Source: Schaedlerella glycyrrhizinilytica_A
GTDB taxonomy: Bacteria; Bacillota; Clostridia; Lachnospirales; Lachnospiraceae
Assembly: GCF_042852765.1 (NCBI RefSeq)
Contig: NZ_AP031414.1
Strand: one strand, 5' to 3'
Length of the DNA: 64,000 nt
Each line of letters starts with the position of its first letter. The stretch's first letter is position 1. Position numbers and translations under genes: made by a program. The notes under the pieces are model-generated. The model had not been told where the DNA came from. It saw only the letters and a program-made list of their open reading frames with translations, and searched no databases. Positions 17,117-25,026 of the stretch are shown here, in pieces.

Positions 17117-17823
17117 TGCGGGTTACTTATTTGAGCCACAGCGGCTTTTTGGTGGAGATGGATGACGCTTGTTTTTTGTTTGACTATTATAAAGGAGAAA
17201 TTCCCGATATAGACAGAGAAAAACAGCTATTTGTTTTTGTAAGCCATGGGCATTACGATCATTATAAAAAGGAAATTTTCCGATTGGCGGAAAGAGAAAA
17301 AGAGACGTATTATATTCTTCCGGAGGAAATCAAAATTCCAAAAGAACCAAAAGTGAAACTTTCGGAGGATCGTCTGATCTTGACGGTACCGGGAGGAGAG
17401 TATGAAGCGGCAGGCTGTAAGATCCGGACTTTGCGTTCCACAGATGAGGGTGTAGCGTATCTTGTTTCGTACCGGGGAAAGAGGATCTACCATGCCGGAG
17501 ATCTGAACTGGTGGCATTGGGAGGAAGAGGAAGAGCCGTTCAACCGAATGATGCGCCGTAATTATCAGAGAGAGATCGATAAGCTGGATTATATGGAGAT
17601 CGACGCGGCGTTTGTTCCGGTGGATCCAAGACTGGGGGAGCAGTACTGTTGGGGATTGGATTATTTTATGCGGCAGACAAGGACGAAAAATGTATTTCCG
17701 ATGCATTTTTGGGGAGAATATGAAATTTTTGACCGGCTGGATTCGGAGGCGTGTACCGAAGCATATCGGGAACGTATGATCCGAATTGAGCGGGAGGGGC
17801 AGATTTTTGATCTGGAAAGGTGA
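17113..17823 (+). CDS. Metallo-beta-lactamase-fold hydrolase
   Basis: 236 aa. The metal motif SHGHYDHY (H-x-H-x-D-H) at about residues 44-51, a downstream histidine in YHAGDLNWWHWEEE and FPMHFWG near the C-terminus indicate an MBL-fold hydrolase of the UlaG/YycJ-like kind. ATG 17113 overlaps the stop of the MogA-like gene by 4 bases, indicating coupled translation; an in-frame extension to 17005 lies wholly inside that gene and is unlikely. rnhA starts 6 bases downstream. Substrate unknown. Confidence 0.8.
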   Translation: MMRVTYLSHSGFLVEMDDACFLFDYYKGEIPDIDREKQLFVFVSHGHYDHYKKEIFRLAEREKETYYILPEEIKIPKEPKVKLSEDRLILTVPGGEYEAAGCKIRTLRSTDEGVAYLVSYRGKRIYHAGDLNWWHWEEEEEPFNRMMRRNYQREIDKLDYMEIDAAFVPVDPRLGEQYCWGLDYFMRQTRTKNVFPMHFWGEYEIFDRLDSEACTEAYRERMIRIEREGQIFDLER

Positions 17824-17829
17824 AGAAAC

Positions 17830-18339
17830 ATGCAGGTGAAATTATATACCGACGGCGCGGCAAGAGGCAATCCGGACGGACCGGGCGGATACGGCGCTGT
17901 GTTGGAGTATGTGGATACGAAAGGCGTACTGCATACGAAAGAGCTTTCGCAGGGGTATGTGCGGACGACGAATAACCGGATGGAGCTCTCCGCAGTGATC
18001 GCAGGACTGGAAGCGTTGAACCGTCCCTGTGTCGTGGAGATTTATTCGGATTCCAAATATGTCGTGGATGCGTTTAACCAGCACTGGATCGACGGGTGGC
18101 TGAAAAAGGGATGGAAACGCGGGAAAAATGAACCGGTGAAAAATGTGGATCTCTGGAAACGGCTGCTTGCGGCAAAGGAGAAGCATCAAGTGACATTCCA
18201 CTGGGTAAAAGGACATGCCGGTCATCCGCAGAACGAGCGGTGTGATGAACTGGCAACGACAGCGGCAGACGGAAATGCACGGATCGTGGACGAGGGACTT
18301 GAAAAAAAGATTGGACAAACAGCAGGAATCAGCGTATAA
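17830..18339 (+). CDS. rnhA: Ribonuclease HI
   Basis: Removes RNA from RNA-DNA hybrids. The catalytic acids are seen in YTDGAARGNPDGPGGYGAVL (Asp8), ELSAVIAGLEAL (Glu), IYSDSKYVVDAF (Asp) and the C-terminal ERCDELAT (Asp), with HWVKGHAGHPQNERCD giving the histidine loop. 169 aa with a 15-20 residue C-terminal tail beyond the core domain. Last gene of the group before rnpB. Confidence 0.95.
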   Translation: MQVKLYTDGAARGNPDGPGGYGAVLEYVDTKGVLHTKELSQGYVRTTNNRMELSAVIAGLEALNRPCVVEIYSDSKYVVDAFNQHWIDGWLKKGWKRGKNEPVKNVDLWKRLLAAKEKHQVTFHWVKGHAGHPQNERCDELATTAADGNARIVDEGLEKKIGQTAGISV

Positions 18340-18361
18340 TATCTTCGTGCGTTAAGTAAGA

Positions 18362-18801
18362 CAGACAATCGCGGCTGTAGTTGCCGAAAGGCAGCAGACG
18401 AGGAAAGTCCGGGCTTCACAGGGCAGGATGCCGGATAACGTCCGGTGGAGGTGACTCCAAGGCCAGTGCAACAGAAATATACCGCGTCAGCAATGAGCCG
18501 TGCAGCTTGTCTGGCAGAAAGTTTTTCCGTAAGCTTGCTTACATGGATAAGCTTTCTGCCGGGCAGGTATACGGCGAATGCCGCGTAACCGATAGCGCTT
18601 TGCGCCTCCGGTTTCTGCGGTACTTATCTGGCGTAAGGGTGGAAAGGCAGTGTAAGAGACTACCGCCTCTCTGGTAACAGCGAGGGCACATGTAAACCCC
18701 ATCCGAAGCAAGACCGGAAAAAAGCAATGTGGCTGCCCGTCACGCTTTAGGTAGGTCGCTTGAGTCCGGTGGCGACATCGGACCTAGATAGATGATTGTC
18801 C
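18362..18801 (+). ncRNA. rnpB: RNase P RNA
   Basis: Catalytic RNA that matures tRNA 5' ends. The 5' core GAGGAAAGTCCGGGC, the conserved CAGTGCAACAGAAA block, the internal GTAAACCCCATCCGAAGCAAGA segment (conserved region CR-IV) and the terminal GATGATTGTC that pairs with GACAATC near the 5' end are all present. Long internal arm with CTGGCAGAAAG pairing to CTTTCTGCCGG. Ends are estimated from the closing helix. Confidence 0.93.
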
Positions 18802-18855
18802 AACGACATAACCCGGCTTATCGTCTTGCTTAACCACAGAAGAGGAGAGACAGAT

Positions 18856-19887
18856 ATGGGAATGAGACTGAATGAGAAACTTCCGCTTCCGGCAGAGCTG
18901 AAAGCAGAATATCCGCTTTTAAAAGAGATTACAGAGATCAAAGAAAAACGCGATAAGGAGATCCGGGATATTTTTACCGGAGCATCGGATAAATTTATCG
19001 TATTGGTAGGACCGTGTTCTGCGGACAATGAAGATGCGGTCTGTGAATATGTAAACCGTCTGGCAAAGGTGAATGAAAAGGTTTCTGACCGCTTGATGAT
19101 CATTCCGCGGATCTATACGAATAAACCGAGAACGACCGGAGCCGGATATAAAGGGATGCTGCACCAGCCGGAACCGGATCAGGCGCCGGATCTGTATGCA
19201 GGGATCATTGCGATCCGTAAAATGCATATTCGTGCGATCAAAGAGAGTGGGTTGACCGCAGCAGACGAGATGTTGTATCCGGAGAACAGAAGTTATCTGG
19301 ATGACGTGCTTTCATATGAGGCGATCGGCGCGCGGTCTGTGGAGAACCAGCAGCATCGTCTGACGGCAAGCGGTATGGATATTCCGATCGGAATGAAGAA
19401 CCCGACAAGCGGAGATTTTTCTGTGATGCTGAATTCTGTTGTGGCGGCACAGAGCTCGCATACATTTATTTATCGTGGAATGGATGTGACGACAGACGGG
19501 AATGATCTGGCGCATGTGATCCTGCGCGGCGGCGTTGACAAGTACGGCACATGCAATCCGAACTACCATTATGAGGATCTGGTACGGCTTCTGGAAATGT
19601 ATCAGAAGATGGATCTGAAGAATCCGGCGGCAGTGATCGATACGAACCACTCCAACTCCAACAAGCAGTTCAAGGAACAGATCCGGATCGCGATGGAGAT
19701 CATGCACAGCCGGAACTACAATCCGGAACTGAAGACATTGATCAAAGGATTGATGATCGAGAGTTATCTGGAAGAGGGCTGTCAGAGTATCGGAAATGAG
19801 CGCGTATATGGAAAATCGATTACCGATCCATGTCTTGGATGGGAAGATACCGAGCGACTGATCTTCGAGATCGCGGAGCAGTGTTGA
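18856..19887 (+). CDS. aroF: 3-deoxy-7-phosphoheptulonate synthase (DAHP synthase, class I)
   Basis: Condenses phosphoenolpyruvate and erythrose 4-phosphate, the first shikimate-pathway step. Motifs VLVGPCSADNEDAV, YTNKPRTTGAGYKG, GARSVENQQHRLTASGMDIPIGMKNPTSGD and DTNHSNSNKQ are characteristic. ATG 18856 has GAGGAGA 7 bases upstream; 343 aa. Single gene with a structured terminator. Which aromatic amino acid, if any, inhibits it cannot be told here. Confidence 0.94.
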   Translation: MGMRLNEKLPLPAELKAEYPLLKEITEIKEKRDKEIRDIFTGASDKFIVLVGPCSADNEDAVCEYVNRLAKVNEKVSDRLMIIPRIYTNKPRTTGAGYKGMLHQPEPDQAPDLYAGIIAIRKMHIRAIKESGLTAADEMLYPENRSYLDDVLSYEAIGARSVENQQHRLTASGMDIPIGMKNPTSGDFSVMLNSVVAAQSSHTFIYRGMDVTTDGNDLAHVILRGGVDKYGTCNPNYHYEDLVRLLEMYQKMDLKNPAAVIDTNHSNSNKQFKEQIRIAMEIMHSRNYNPELKTLIKGLMIESYLEEGCQSIGNERVYGKSITDPCLGWEDTERLIFEIAEQC

Positions 19888-19920
19888 TTTATTTTTCTAT
19901 GGAATCATAGGATAGAGAGA

Positions 19921-19991
19921 AGACCATTGATTTTGGCGGAGATATATCCGAAAGGGATATGGATTCCTGCCGGAGGCAATGGTCTTTTTTT
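19921..19991 (+). terminator. Structured terminator after aroF
   Basis: AGACCATTG pairs with CAATGGTCT, enclosing inner stems GGCGG/CTGCC and ATATCC/GGATAT around a GAAAG loop, followed by TTTTTTTG. The 90-bp repeat begins directly after the T-run. Confidence 0.8.
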
Positions 19992-19992
19992 G

Positions 19993-20082
19993 TATAGACG
20001 ACGAGCCAAAGTCCGGGCTTGCCCGAGATCTTGGCGACTGCTTACAATCCCGGAATGTGCCTTTTGGCACTTCCGGTGATTG
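19993..20082 (+). repeat. 90-bp dispersed two-hairpin repeat, copy 1
   Basis: Begins TATAGACGACGAGCC and ends GGTGATTG. Hairpin 1 uses GCCAA/TTGGC around CGGGC/GCCCG; hairpin 2 uses CCGGAA-GTGCC/GGCAC-TTCCGG with a TTTT loop. Copies 2 and 3 are at 31200-31289 and 63642-63731. Confidence 0.85.
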
Positions 20083-20117
20083 ATGGAAAATTTGTATGAA
20101 AATCCGTCTTGTATTGC

Positions 20118-20146
20118 TTGCGTGACAGAACCCGGGTAGGTATAAT
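20118..20146 (+). promoter_or_regulatory. Promoter of lipoprotein gene 20186
   Basis: TTGCGT, 17-base spacer, perfect TATAAT at 20141-20146, about 40 bases before the start codon. Confidence 0.65.
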
Positions 20147-20185
20147 ACAGATATCAGTGTATTAAGAATAGGAGAACACAACGAC

Positions 20186-21628
20186 ATGAGTAAGAAAAGA
20201 ATGATCACACGACTTCTGTCCGTTGCGACGGCAGTGACAGTAGGACTCTCCTTTTGCGCATGTGGGGCAACGCCGGAGGAGCCAAAAGAAAACAGGCGGG
20301 AAGAAGCAGAACAAAAGGATACGGAAAAAGAGAGAAAGGATGCGGAAAAAGCTTCCATTTCTTTAGAGGGAGAATACAAACCGGCTTCTTTTGAACAGCG
20401 GGACATCAATAGCGACACGATCCGTTGGATGTGTTCCGCGTATGCGATCTATTCCGCATATAATGACAAATCGCTGGAGGTGGTCGGCGGATTGGCAGGC
20501 GATGACCGGGAGTGGTATCGGGAAGAGGTGAAAGAAGCTCTGGCAGGAGGCTGGGGGATCTATGACCGGAAGGATGTGGAAGATACATTGGAAGATCTCC
20601 TGGAAGAGGGACATCGAAAGCAATACAAAGAGGCGGTCAGTGAACTGAAAAAGGCAGAGATTTTAGAATTGAGCTCCGGAGAAGCCATGGTAGAGATCGC
20701 AGGATACGATTCCTTGTCGGAGGAAGAGGTCTGCAAGTATCAGACTGCATATGAAGCATATCAGAAATATGGCGAAAACGGTATTGACGGCTGGGATTAC
20801 TGTCGGGCGCTTCAGATATTGGGAGATTGTTATCAGGCAGAGTACATCAATCTGGAAGAGTGCCTGGATCTGTCACTTCCGATCGCGCAGGAACTGCAGA
20901 AAACATACGAAAATTGGGATGGTGTGGCAGAAAGTTATCTTTATGGATATTCGTTCTGGAAAGGGGAACGGACAGATGATTATGACAGCCAGAAACGCTG
21001 GGAGGTTTATGAGGAATTAAAAAATATGGAATCCGGTCCTTATACAGTTCCTTATGACACCAAGTTGGAAAATACATGGAAAGACGGAGCTAAGGCAAAA
21101 GAAAAAGAAGATAAGGATGATGCAAAAGCCGGTTATGTTTCTGTAAAAGCAGGAGAATTAGGTGAGGTGAAAGTACGTCTTCCGGAGGACTATGTGTGGC
21201 AGGAAGATTTTGATTCCTCCACGGGAATGGTACTGTTTGAAAAGGAGAATCCGGAGGGCGGAGTAGATCTGTCAGTTTCTTATAAATTACGGTCAAAAGA
21301 AGAATTTCCGGATATGGTGGAAATGGAAGAAGAGTCGGCGCTGAGTAAGGAAAAGACGAGAAGAGAGTCGGCAGAGGGGAAAGGCGTGTTCGAAAGCAGC
21401 GGGATCCAGACGAAAAAAGTCGGTGATCTGGATGTGAGTTATATCATGTTTTATGATAATCTGGATGATACCAGCATTCATGAGATCGATTACTATGCAT
21501 GGGCGCCGATCGGGGATTCCTATTTATTGTTGGCGGAAGTATCTCACGCGGATAATAAAGCAAAAGAATTGATGATTGACAAAGAGGGATTGATTCTGGA
21601 TACCGTGTTCGTAGATATCAAATATTAG
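20186..21628 (+). CDS. Putative surface lipoprotein, unknown function
   Basis: 480 aa. A positively charged start (MSKKRMITRLL), a hydrophobic stretch and FCACG suggest a signal peptide with a lipid-modified cysteine near residue 29. A Glu/Lys-rich linker (about 33-55) follows, then two parts: residues about 60-300 rich in charged helices and aromatic residues, and about 320-480 looking like a separate beta-rich domain. No domain recognised. Own promoter and terminator, so a monocistronic gene. Confidence 0.75.
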   Translation: MSKKRMITRLLSVATAVTVGLSFCACGATPEEPKENRREEAEQKDTEKERKDAEKASISLEGEYKPASFEQRDINSDTIRWMCSAYAIYSAYNDKSLEVVGGLAGDDREWYREEVKEALAGGWGIYDRKDVEDTLEDLLEEGHRKQYKEAVSELKKAEILELSSGEAMVEIAGYDSLSEEEVCKYQTAYEAYQKYGENGIDGWDYCRALQILGDCYQAEYINLEECLDLSLPIAQELQKTYENWDGVAESYLYGYSFWKGERTDDYDSQKRWEVYEELKNMESGPYTVPYDTKLENTWKDGAKAKEKEDKDDAKAGYVSVKAGELGEVKVRLPEDYVWQEDFDSSTGMVLFEKENPEGGVDLSVSYKLRSKEEFPDMVEMEEESALSKEKTRRESAEGKGVFESSGIQTKKVGDLDVSYIMFYDNLDDTSIHEIDYYAWAPIGDSYLLLAEVSHADNKAKELMIDKEGLILDTVFVDIKY

Positions 21629-21680
21629 ACGGTTGCGTTTGCAGGAGTTCGGTCGAACAGGAAGAAAAATAAGTTCAATA

Positions 21681-21723
21681 AAAAGGACCCGGTGATTCGT
21701 ATAAAAATCATCGGGTTCTTTTT
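21681..21723. terminator. Terminator after lipoprotein 20186 (and pyrI, opposite strand)
   Basis: A 17-pair stem (two G-T) from AAAAGGACCCGG... to ...CGGGTTCTTTT with a 7-base loop and flanking A- and T-runs. It stands between convergent genes and can serve both. Confidence 0.85.
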
Positions 21724-21759
21724 AAACAGCGTCTTAAGACGTGTGTTTTGGATCGGAAT

Positions 21760-22203
21760 TTATTTATTGTTGCGGTATTTCTCTTCGCAGTATTTGCAGC
21801 GATATACCTGGTTTTCCTCATCAGTCAGGACGAAGATATGATCCAGTCCTTGTTCGATGGATGTGATGCAGCGCGGATTTTTGCAGCGGATCACATTTTT
21901 GATCTCTTTCGGAAGCTTAAGCAGTTTCTTTTCTACGATCTTTTCATTCTGGATGATGTTGACTGTGATGTTGTGATCGATGAATCCCAAGATATCCAGA
22001 TCCATAAAATCGATCGGGCATTCGATCTTCATAATATCTTTGCGTCCCATCTTGCTGCTTTTCGCATTTTTGATGATCGCCACGCAGCAGTCCAGTTTGT
22101 CCAAATGCAGATATTTGTAAATCTCCATACTTTTTCCGGCTTCGATGTGATCGAGCACAAATCCCTCGGAAATCTTACCTACGCTTAATGTATTTTCTAC
22201 CAT
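21760..22203 (-). CDS. pyrI: Aspartate carbamoyltransferase regulatory subunit
   Basis: 147-aa partner of PyrB that binds nucleotide effectors and holds the holoenzyme together by zinc. The four zinc cysteines are in CKNPRC and CKYC near the C-terminus; the N-terminal nucleotide domain includes GKISEGFVLDHIEAGKS and HLDKLDCCVAII. It lies 27 bases after pyrB, the usual pair. Confidence 0.95.
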   Translation of the reverse strand: MVENTLSVGKISEGFVLDHIEAGKSMEIYKYLHLDKLDCCVAIIKNAKSSKMGRKDIMKIECPIDFMDLDILGFIDHNITVNIIQNEKIVEKKLLKLPKEIKNVIRCKNPRCITSIEQGLDHIFVLTDEENQVYRCKYCEEKYRNNK

Positions 22204-22230
22204 ATCTTACCTCTTTCTTTCCCAGTGGGC

Positions 22231-23151
22231 TTAGTCAACATGAATGTCAAGCAATGTCAGGATCAATGCCATACGCACATAAACGCCGTACTGAACCTGA
22301 CGGAAATATGCGGCGCGCGGATCTTCGTCCACTTCAACGGAAATCTCGTTGACACGCGGAAGCGGATGCATCACATACATATCTTCCGGCGCGAGTTGCA
22401 TTTTCTTTTTGTCCAGAATGTAGAAATCTTTCATGCGGACATAATCTTCTTCGTTGAAGAAACGTTCTTTCTGTACGCGGGTCATATAAAGGATATCCAG
22501 TTCCGGAAGCGCGTCTTCGAGGCGGACTACTTCACGGTAAGGGATTTCCTGTTTGTCGAGCACATCCTGACGGATATAATCCGGGAGACGCAGCTCTTCC
22601 GGGGAGATCAGTACAAAACGGATCCCGGTGTAGCGTACAAGTGCGTGGATCAGCGAGTGGACGGTACGACCGAATTTCAGGTCGCCGCACAGACCGATCG
22701 TTAAATTGTTCAGACGGCCTTTCAGATTGCGGATCGTCAACAGGTCAGTCAGTGTCTGGGTCGGATGCTGGTGTCCGCCGTCTCCGGCATTGATCACCGG
22801 GATCGAAGAATGCTGGCAGGCTACCATCGGCGCGCCCTCTTTCGGGTGCCTCATGGCACAGATATCCGCATAGCAGGAAATGGTGCGGATCGTATCGGAA
22901 ACGCTTTCTCCCTTTGCGGCAGAGCTGGAGTCTGCGGAAGAGAATCCCATAATACTTCCGCCGAGATTCAGCATCGCGGCTTCGTGGCTTAAGCGGGTAC
23001 GGGTACTCGGCTCATAGAAAAGTGTGGCAAGTTTTTTGCCGTCGCATGCATGTGCATACTTATCCGGATGCGCCTCGATATCTTGCGCAAGATCCAGCAG
23101 TGTGTCCAGTTCCTCCACGGAAAAATCCAGAGGACTCATTAAATGTCTCAT
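22231..23151 (-). CDS. pyrB: Aspartate carbamoyltransferase catalytic subunit
   Basis: Makes carbamoyl-aspartate in de novo pyrimidine synthesis. The carbamoyl-phosphate loop FYEPSTRTRLSHEAAM, the SSAAKGESVSDT loop, HPTQTLTDLLTI and MHPLPRVNEI are all intact. 306 aa; AAGGAGG 6 bases upstream. With pyrI it forms the class B-type regulated enzyme. Transcribed on the minus strand behind a nitroreductase gene. Confidence 0.97.
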   Translation of the reverse strand: MRHLMSPLDFSVEELDTLLDLAQDIEAHPDKYAHACDGKKLATLFYEPSTRTRLSHEAAMLNLGGSIMGFSSADSSSAAKGESVSDTIRTISCYADICAMRHPKEGAPMVACQHSSIPVINAGDGGHQHPTQTLTDLLTIRNLKGRLNNLTIGLCGDLKFGRTVHSLIHALVRYTGIRFVLISPEELRLPDYIRQDVLDKQEIPYREVVRLEDALPELDILYMTRVQKERFFNEEDYVRMKDFYILDKKKMQLAPEDMYVMHPLPRVNEISVEVDEDPRAAYFRQVQYGVYVRMALILTLLDIHVD

Positions 23152-23172
23152 AAAAAACCTCCTTAGTATTGT

Positions 23173-23709
23173 CTACCGGTATTGTAGTAAAATGTCTGTC
23201 GTTTTACGTTTGGGTGCTTCCGGATCGATATCCGGGTATCCAAGCGCGATCAATGCGGCAAGTTCCTGATCATCGGGAAGCTGCAGCAGTTCGGTAATGC
23301 CGTCCTCGTCAAATACGCCCATGATCACCGTTCCAAGCCCGTGGTCTTTTGCCGAAAGACAAAATGTCTGACAGGCTGCTCCCACATCAAACATCTGCCA
23401 GCGGTCTTTCTTTTTCGTAGTATAGGAACCGTCCCGCTCGAAACCGCACCTGCCTTTTACAAATGTGACCGCAATCAGGACAGGGATCTGTTTGATAATA
23501 TTTGAATTGTAGTCTGGGGTGAATTGTTCGGCAATCGTTTCCAGAATGGAAAGATCTTCGATTGCAATATAACGGGTAATCTGCGTATTTTTCCAGGAGG
23601 GAGAATAAGATGCATCAGAAACAATAGAATCAATAATAGAATGATCGACCAGTCTGGACTGGTACTTACGGATACTTCTTCGGCTCCGAATACATTCATT
23701 GACGTTCAT
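23173..23709 (-). CDS. Nitroreductase-family flavoprotein
   Basis: 178 aa. The N-terminal CIRSRRSIRKYQ is the usual FMN-phosphate contact of nitroreductases; a Ser-rich substrate stretch (SYSPSWKNTQITRYI), ACQTFCLSAKDHGLGTVIMG and ALGYPDIDPEAPKRK complete the fold. FMN-dependent oxidoreductase of unknown natural substrate. First gene upstream of pyrB-pyrI with a 21-base gap, so it is probably in the same transcript. Confidence 0.85.
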   Translation of the reverse strand: MNVNECIRSRRSIRKYQSRLVDHSIIDSIVSDASYSPSWKNTQITRYIAIEDLSILETIAEQFTPDYNSNIIKQIPVLIAVTFVKGRCGFERDGSYTTKKKDRWQMFDVGAACQTFCLSAKDHGLGTVIMGVFDEDGITELLQLPDDQELAALIALGYPDIDPEAPKRKTTDILLQYR

Positions 23710-23744
23710 ATCTTAAAACCTCCGTCTCTAAAATTCTCCTAACT

Positions 23745-23773
23745 ATCATATACTATCTGTTGTGCATTTTCAA
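23745..23773 (-). promoter_or_regulatory. Promoter for nitroreductase-pyrB-pyrI
   Basis: On the minus strand TTGAAA, a 17-base spacer and TATGAT, about 36 bases before the nitroreductase start codon. I see no PyrR-type anti-terminator leader. Confidence 0.55.
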
Positions 23774-23841
23774 GACTATTTTCGACTTTTGGACGGAAAA
23801 GACGTGTGAATTTGTCAGTAGAATTTCCACAAAAAATGTAT

Positions 23842-23847
23842 TATAAT
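23842..23847 (+). promoter_or_regulatory. -10 element of pheA
   Basis: Perfect TATAAT, 34 bases before the pheA start; the -35 box is weak (TAGAAT, 17-base spacer). Confidence 0.5.
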
Positions 23848-23881
23848 GTGTGTTAGTTTGTGCGTAAAGGAGAGGGCGAAA

Positions 23882-25012
23882 ATGGCGACACTGGAAGAAC
23901 TGAGAAAGCAGCTGGATACGATCGACGATCAGATCGTGCATTTATATGAAGAACGGATGCGCGTCTGTGAGGCGGTGGGAGAATATAAAGTACAGTCCGG
24001 GAAAAAAGTATACGATCAGGCGCGGGAAAAAGCGAAGCTTGCGGATGTAGCGTCAAAGGTATCCGGGGAGTTCAACAAAAAGGGCGTTCAGGAATTGTAT
24101 GAGCAGTTGATGTCCATGAGCCGGAAACTGCAGTATCGGCAGCTTGTTCAGGCGGGGGCATTGGGAAGACTGCCGTTCATCGAAGTGGATTCTCTGGAGA
24201 AAGAGACGGCTCGTGTTGTTTTTCAGGGAACGGAGGGTGCTTACGGTCAGGCTGCGATGAAGCACTATTTCGGAGAAAACTGTAATTGTTTCCATGTCCG
24301 TACATTTCGGGATGCGATGGAAGCGATCGAGGATGGAGCAGCGGATTATGCTGTTCTTCCGATCGAGAATTCCTCGGCAGGTTCTGTGGTCGAGATGTAT
24401 GATCTTTTGGAAGAGTTTGAAAATTACATTGTCGGAGAGACGATCATCCCGATCACCCACACGCTTTCCGGACTTCCGGGGGCAAAACTTACCGATTTGA
24501 AAAAGATTTACTCCAAAGGGATCGCGCTGATGCAGGCGTCTCATTTTTTGGATGAACATGCAGACTGGCAGAAGATCAGCGTGGTGAATACGGCGGTGGC
24601 AGCCAAAAAAGTGCTGGAGGAAAACGATCCGACTCAGGCTGCCGTGTGCAGCGCGTATGCAGCGCAGGTATATGGATTGGAAGTGCTGGCAGATCATATC
24701 AATAATGAAAAAGACAACTATACAAGATTTATCATTGTGACGAATCAGAAGATCTTTTTAAAAAAAGCGACGAAAATCAGCATTTGTTTTGAACTGCCGC
24801 ATGAGAGCGGATCACTGTACCGGATCCTTTCGCATTTTATTTACAATGATCTGAATATGTCACGGATCGAATCGCGTCCGATGGAGGGAAAAAGCTGGGA
24901 ATACCGGTTCTTTGTGGATTTTGAGGGGAATCTGGCCAATCCGGCTGTGAAAAATGCGATCCGGGGTCTGCGGGAAGAAGCGAGAAACTTAAAGATCCTT
25001 GGAAATTATTGA
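23882..25012 (+). CDS. pheA: Chorismate mutase / prephenate dehydratase (P-protein)
   Basis: Bifunctional enzyme of phenylalanine synthesis, 376 aa. Order: AroQ-type chorismate mutase, residues about 1-90 (LRKQLDTIDDQIVHLYEERMRV); prephenate dehydratase, about 105-285 (VFQGTEGAYGQAA, ENSSAGSVVEMYDLL, ...DNYTRFIIV); a C-terminal ACT domain with LPHESGSLYRIL and the Phe-binding ESRP motif (SRIESRPMEG). ATG 23882 has AAAGGAGAGGG upstream. Confidence 0.95.
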   Translation: MATLEELRKQLDTIDDQIVHLYEERMRVCEAVGEYKVQSGKKVYDQAREKAKLADVASKVSGEFNKKGVQELYEQLMSMSRKLQYRQLVQAGALGRLPFIEVDSLEKETARVVFQGTEGAYGQAAMKHYFGENCNCFHVRTFRDAMEAIEDGAADYAVLPIENSSAGSVVEMYDLLEEFENYIVGETIIPITHTLSGLPGAKLTDLKKIYSKGIALMQASHFLDEHADWQKISVVNTAVAAKKVLEENDPTQAAVCSAYAAQVYGLEVLADHINNEKDNYTRFIIVTNQKIFLKKATKISICFELPHESGSLYRILSHFIYNDLNMSRIESRPMEGKSWEYRFFVDFEGNLANPAVKNAIRGLREEARNLKILGNY

Positions 25013-25026
25013 AAGGAGCGGAGAAG

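Noticed and set aside
18381..18677. Small frames across 18381-18727 on both strands
   Set aside because: They lie in the RNase P RNA, whose conserved core and closing helix explain the sequence.
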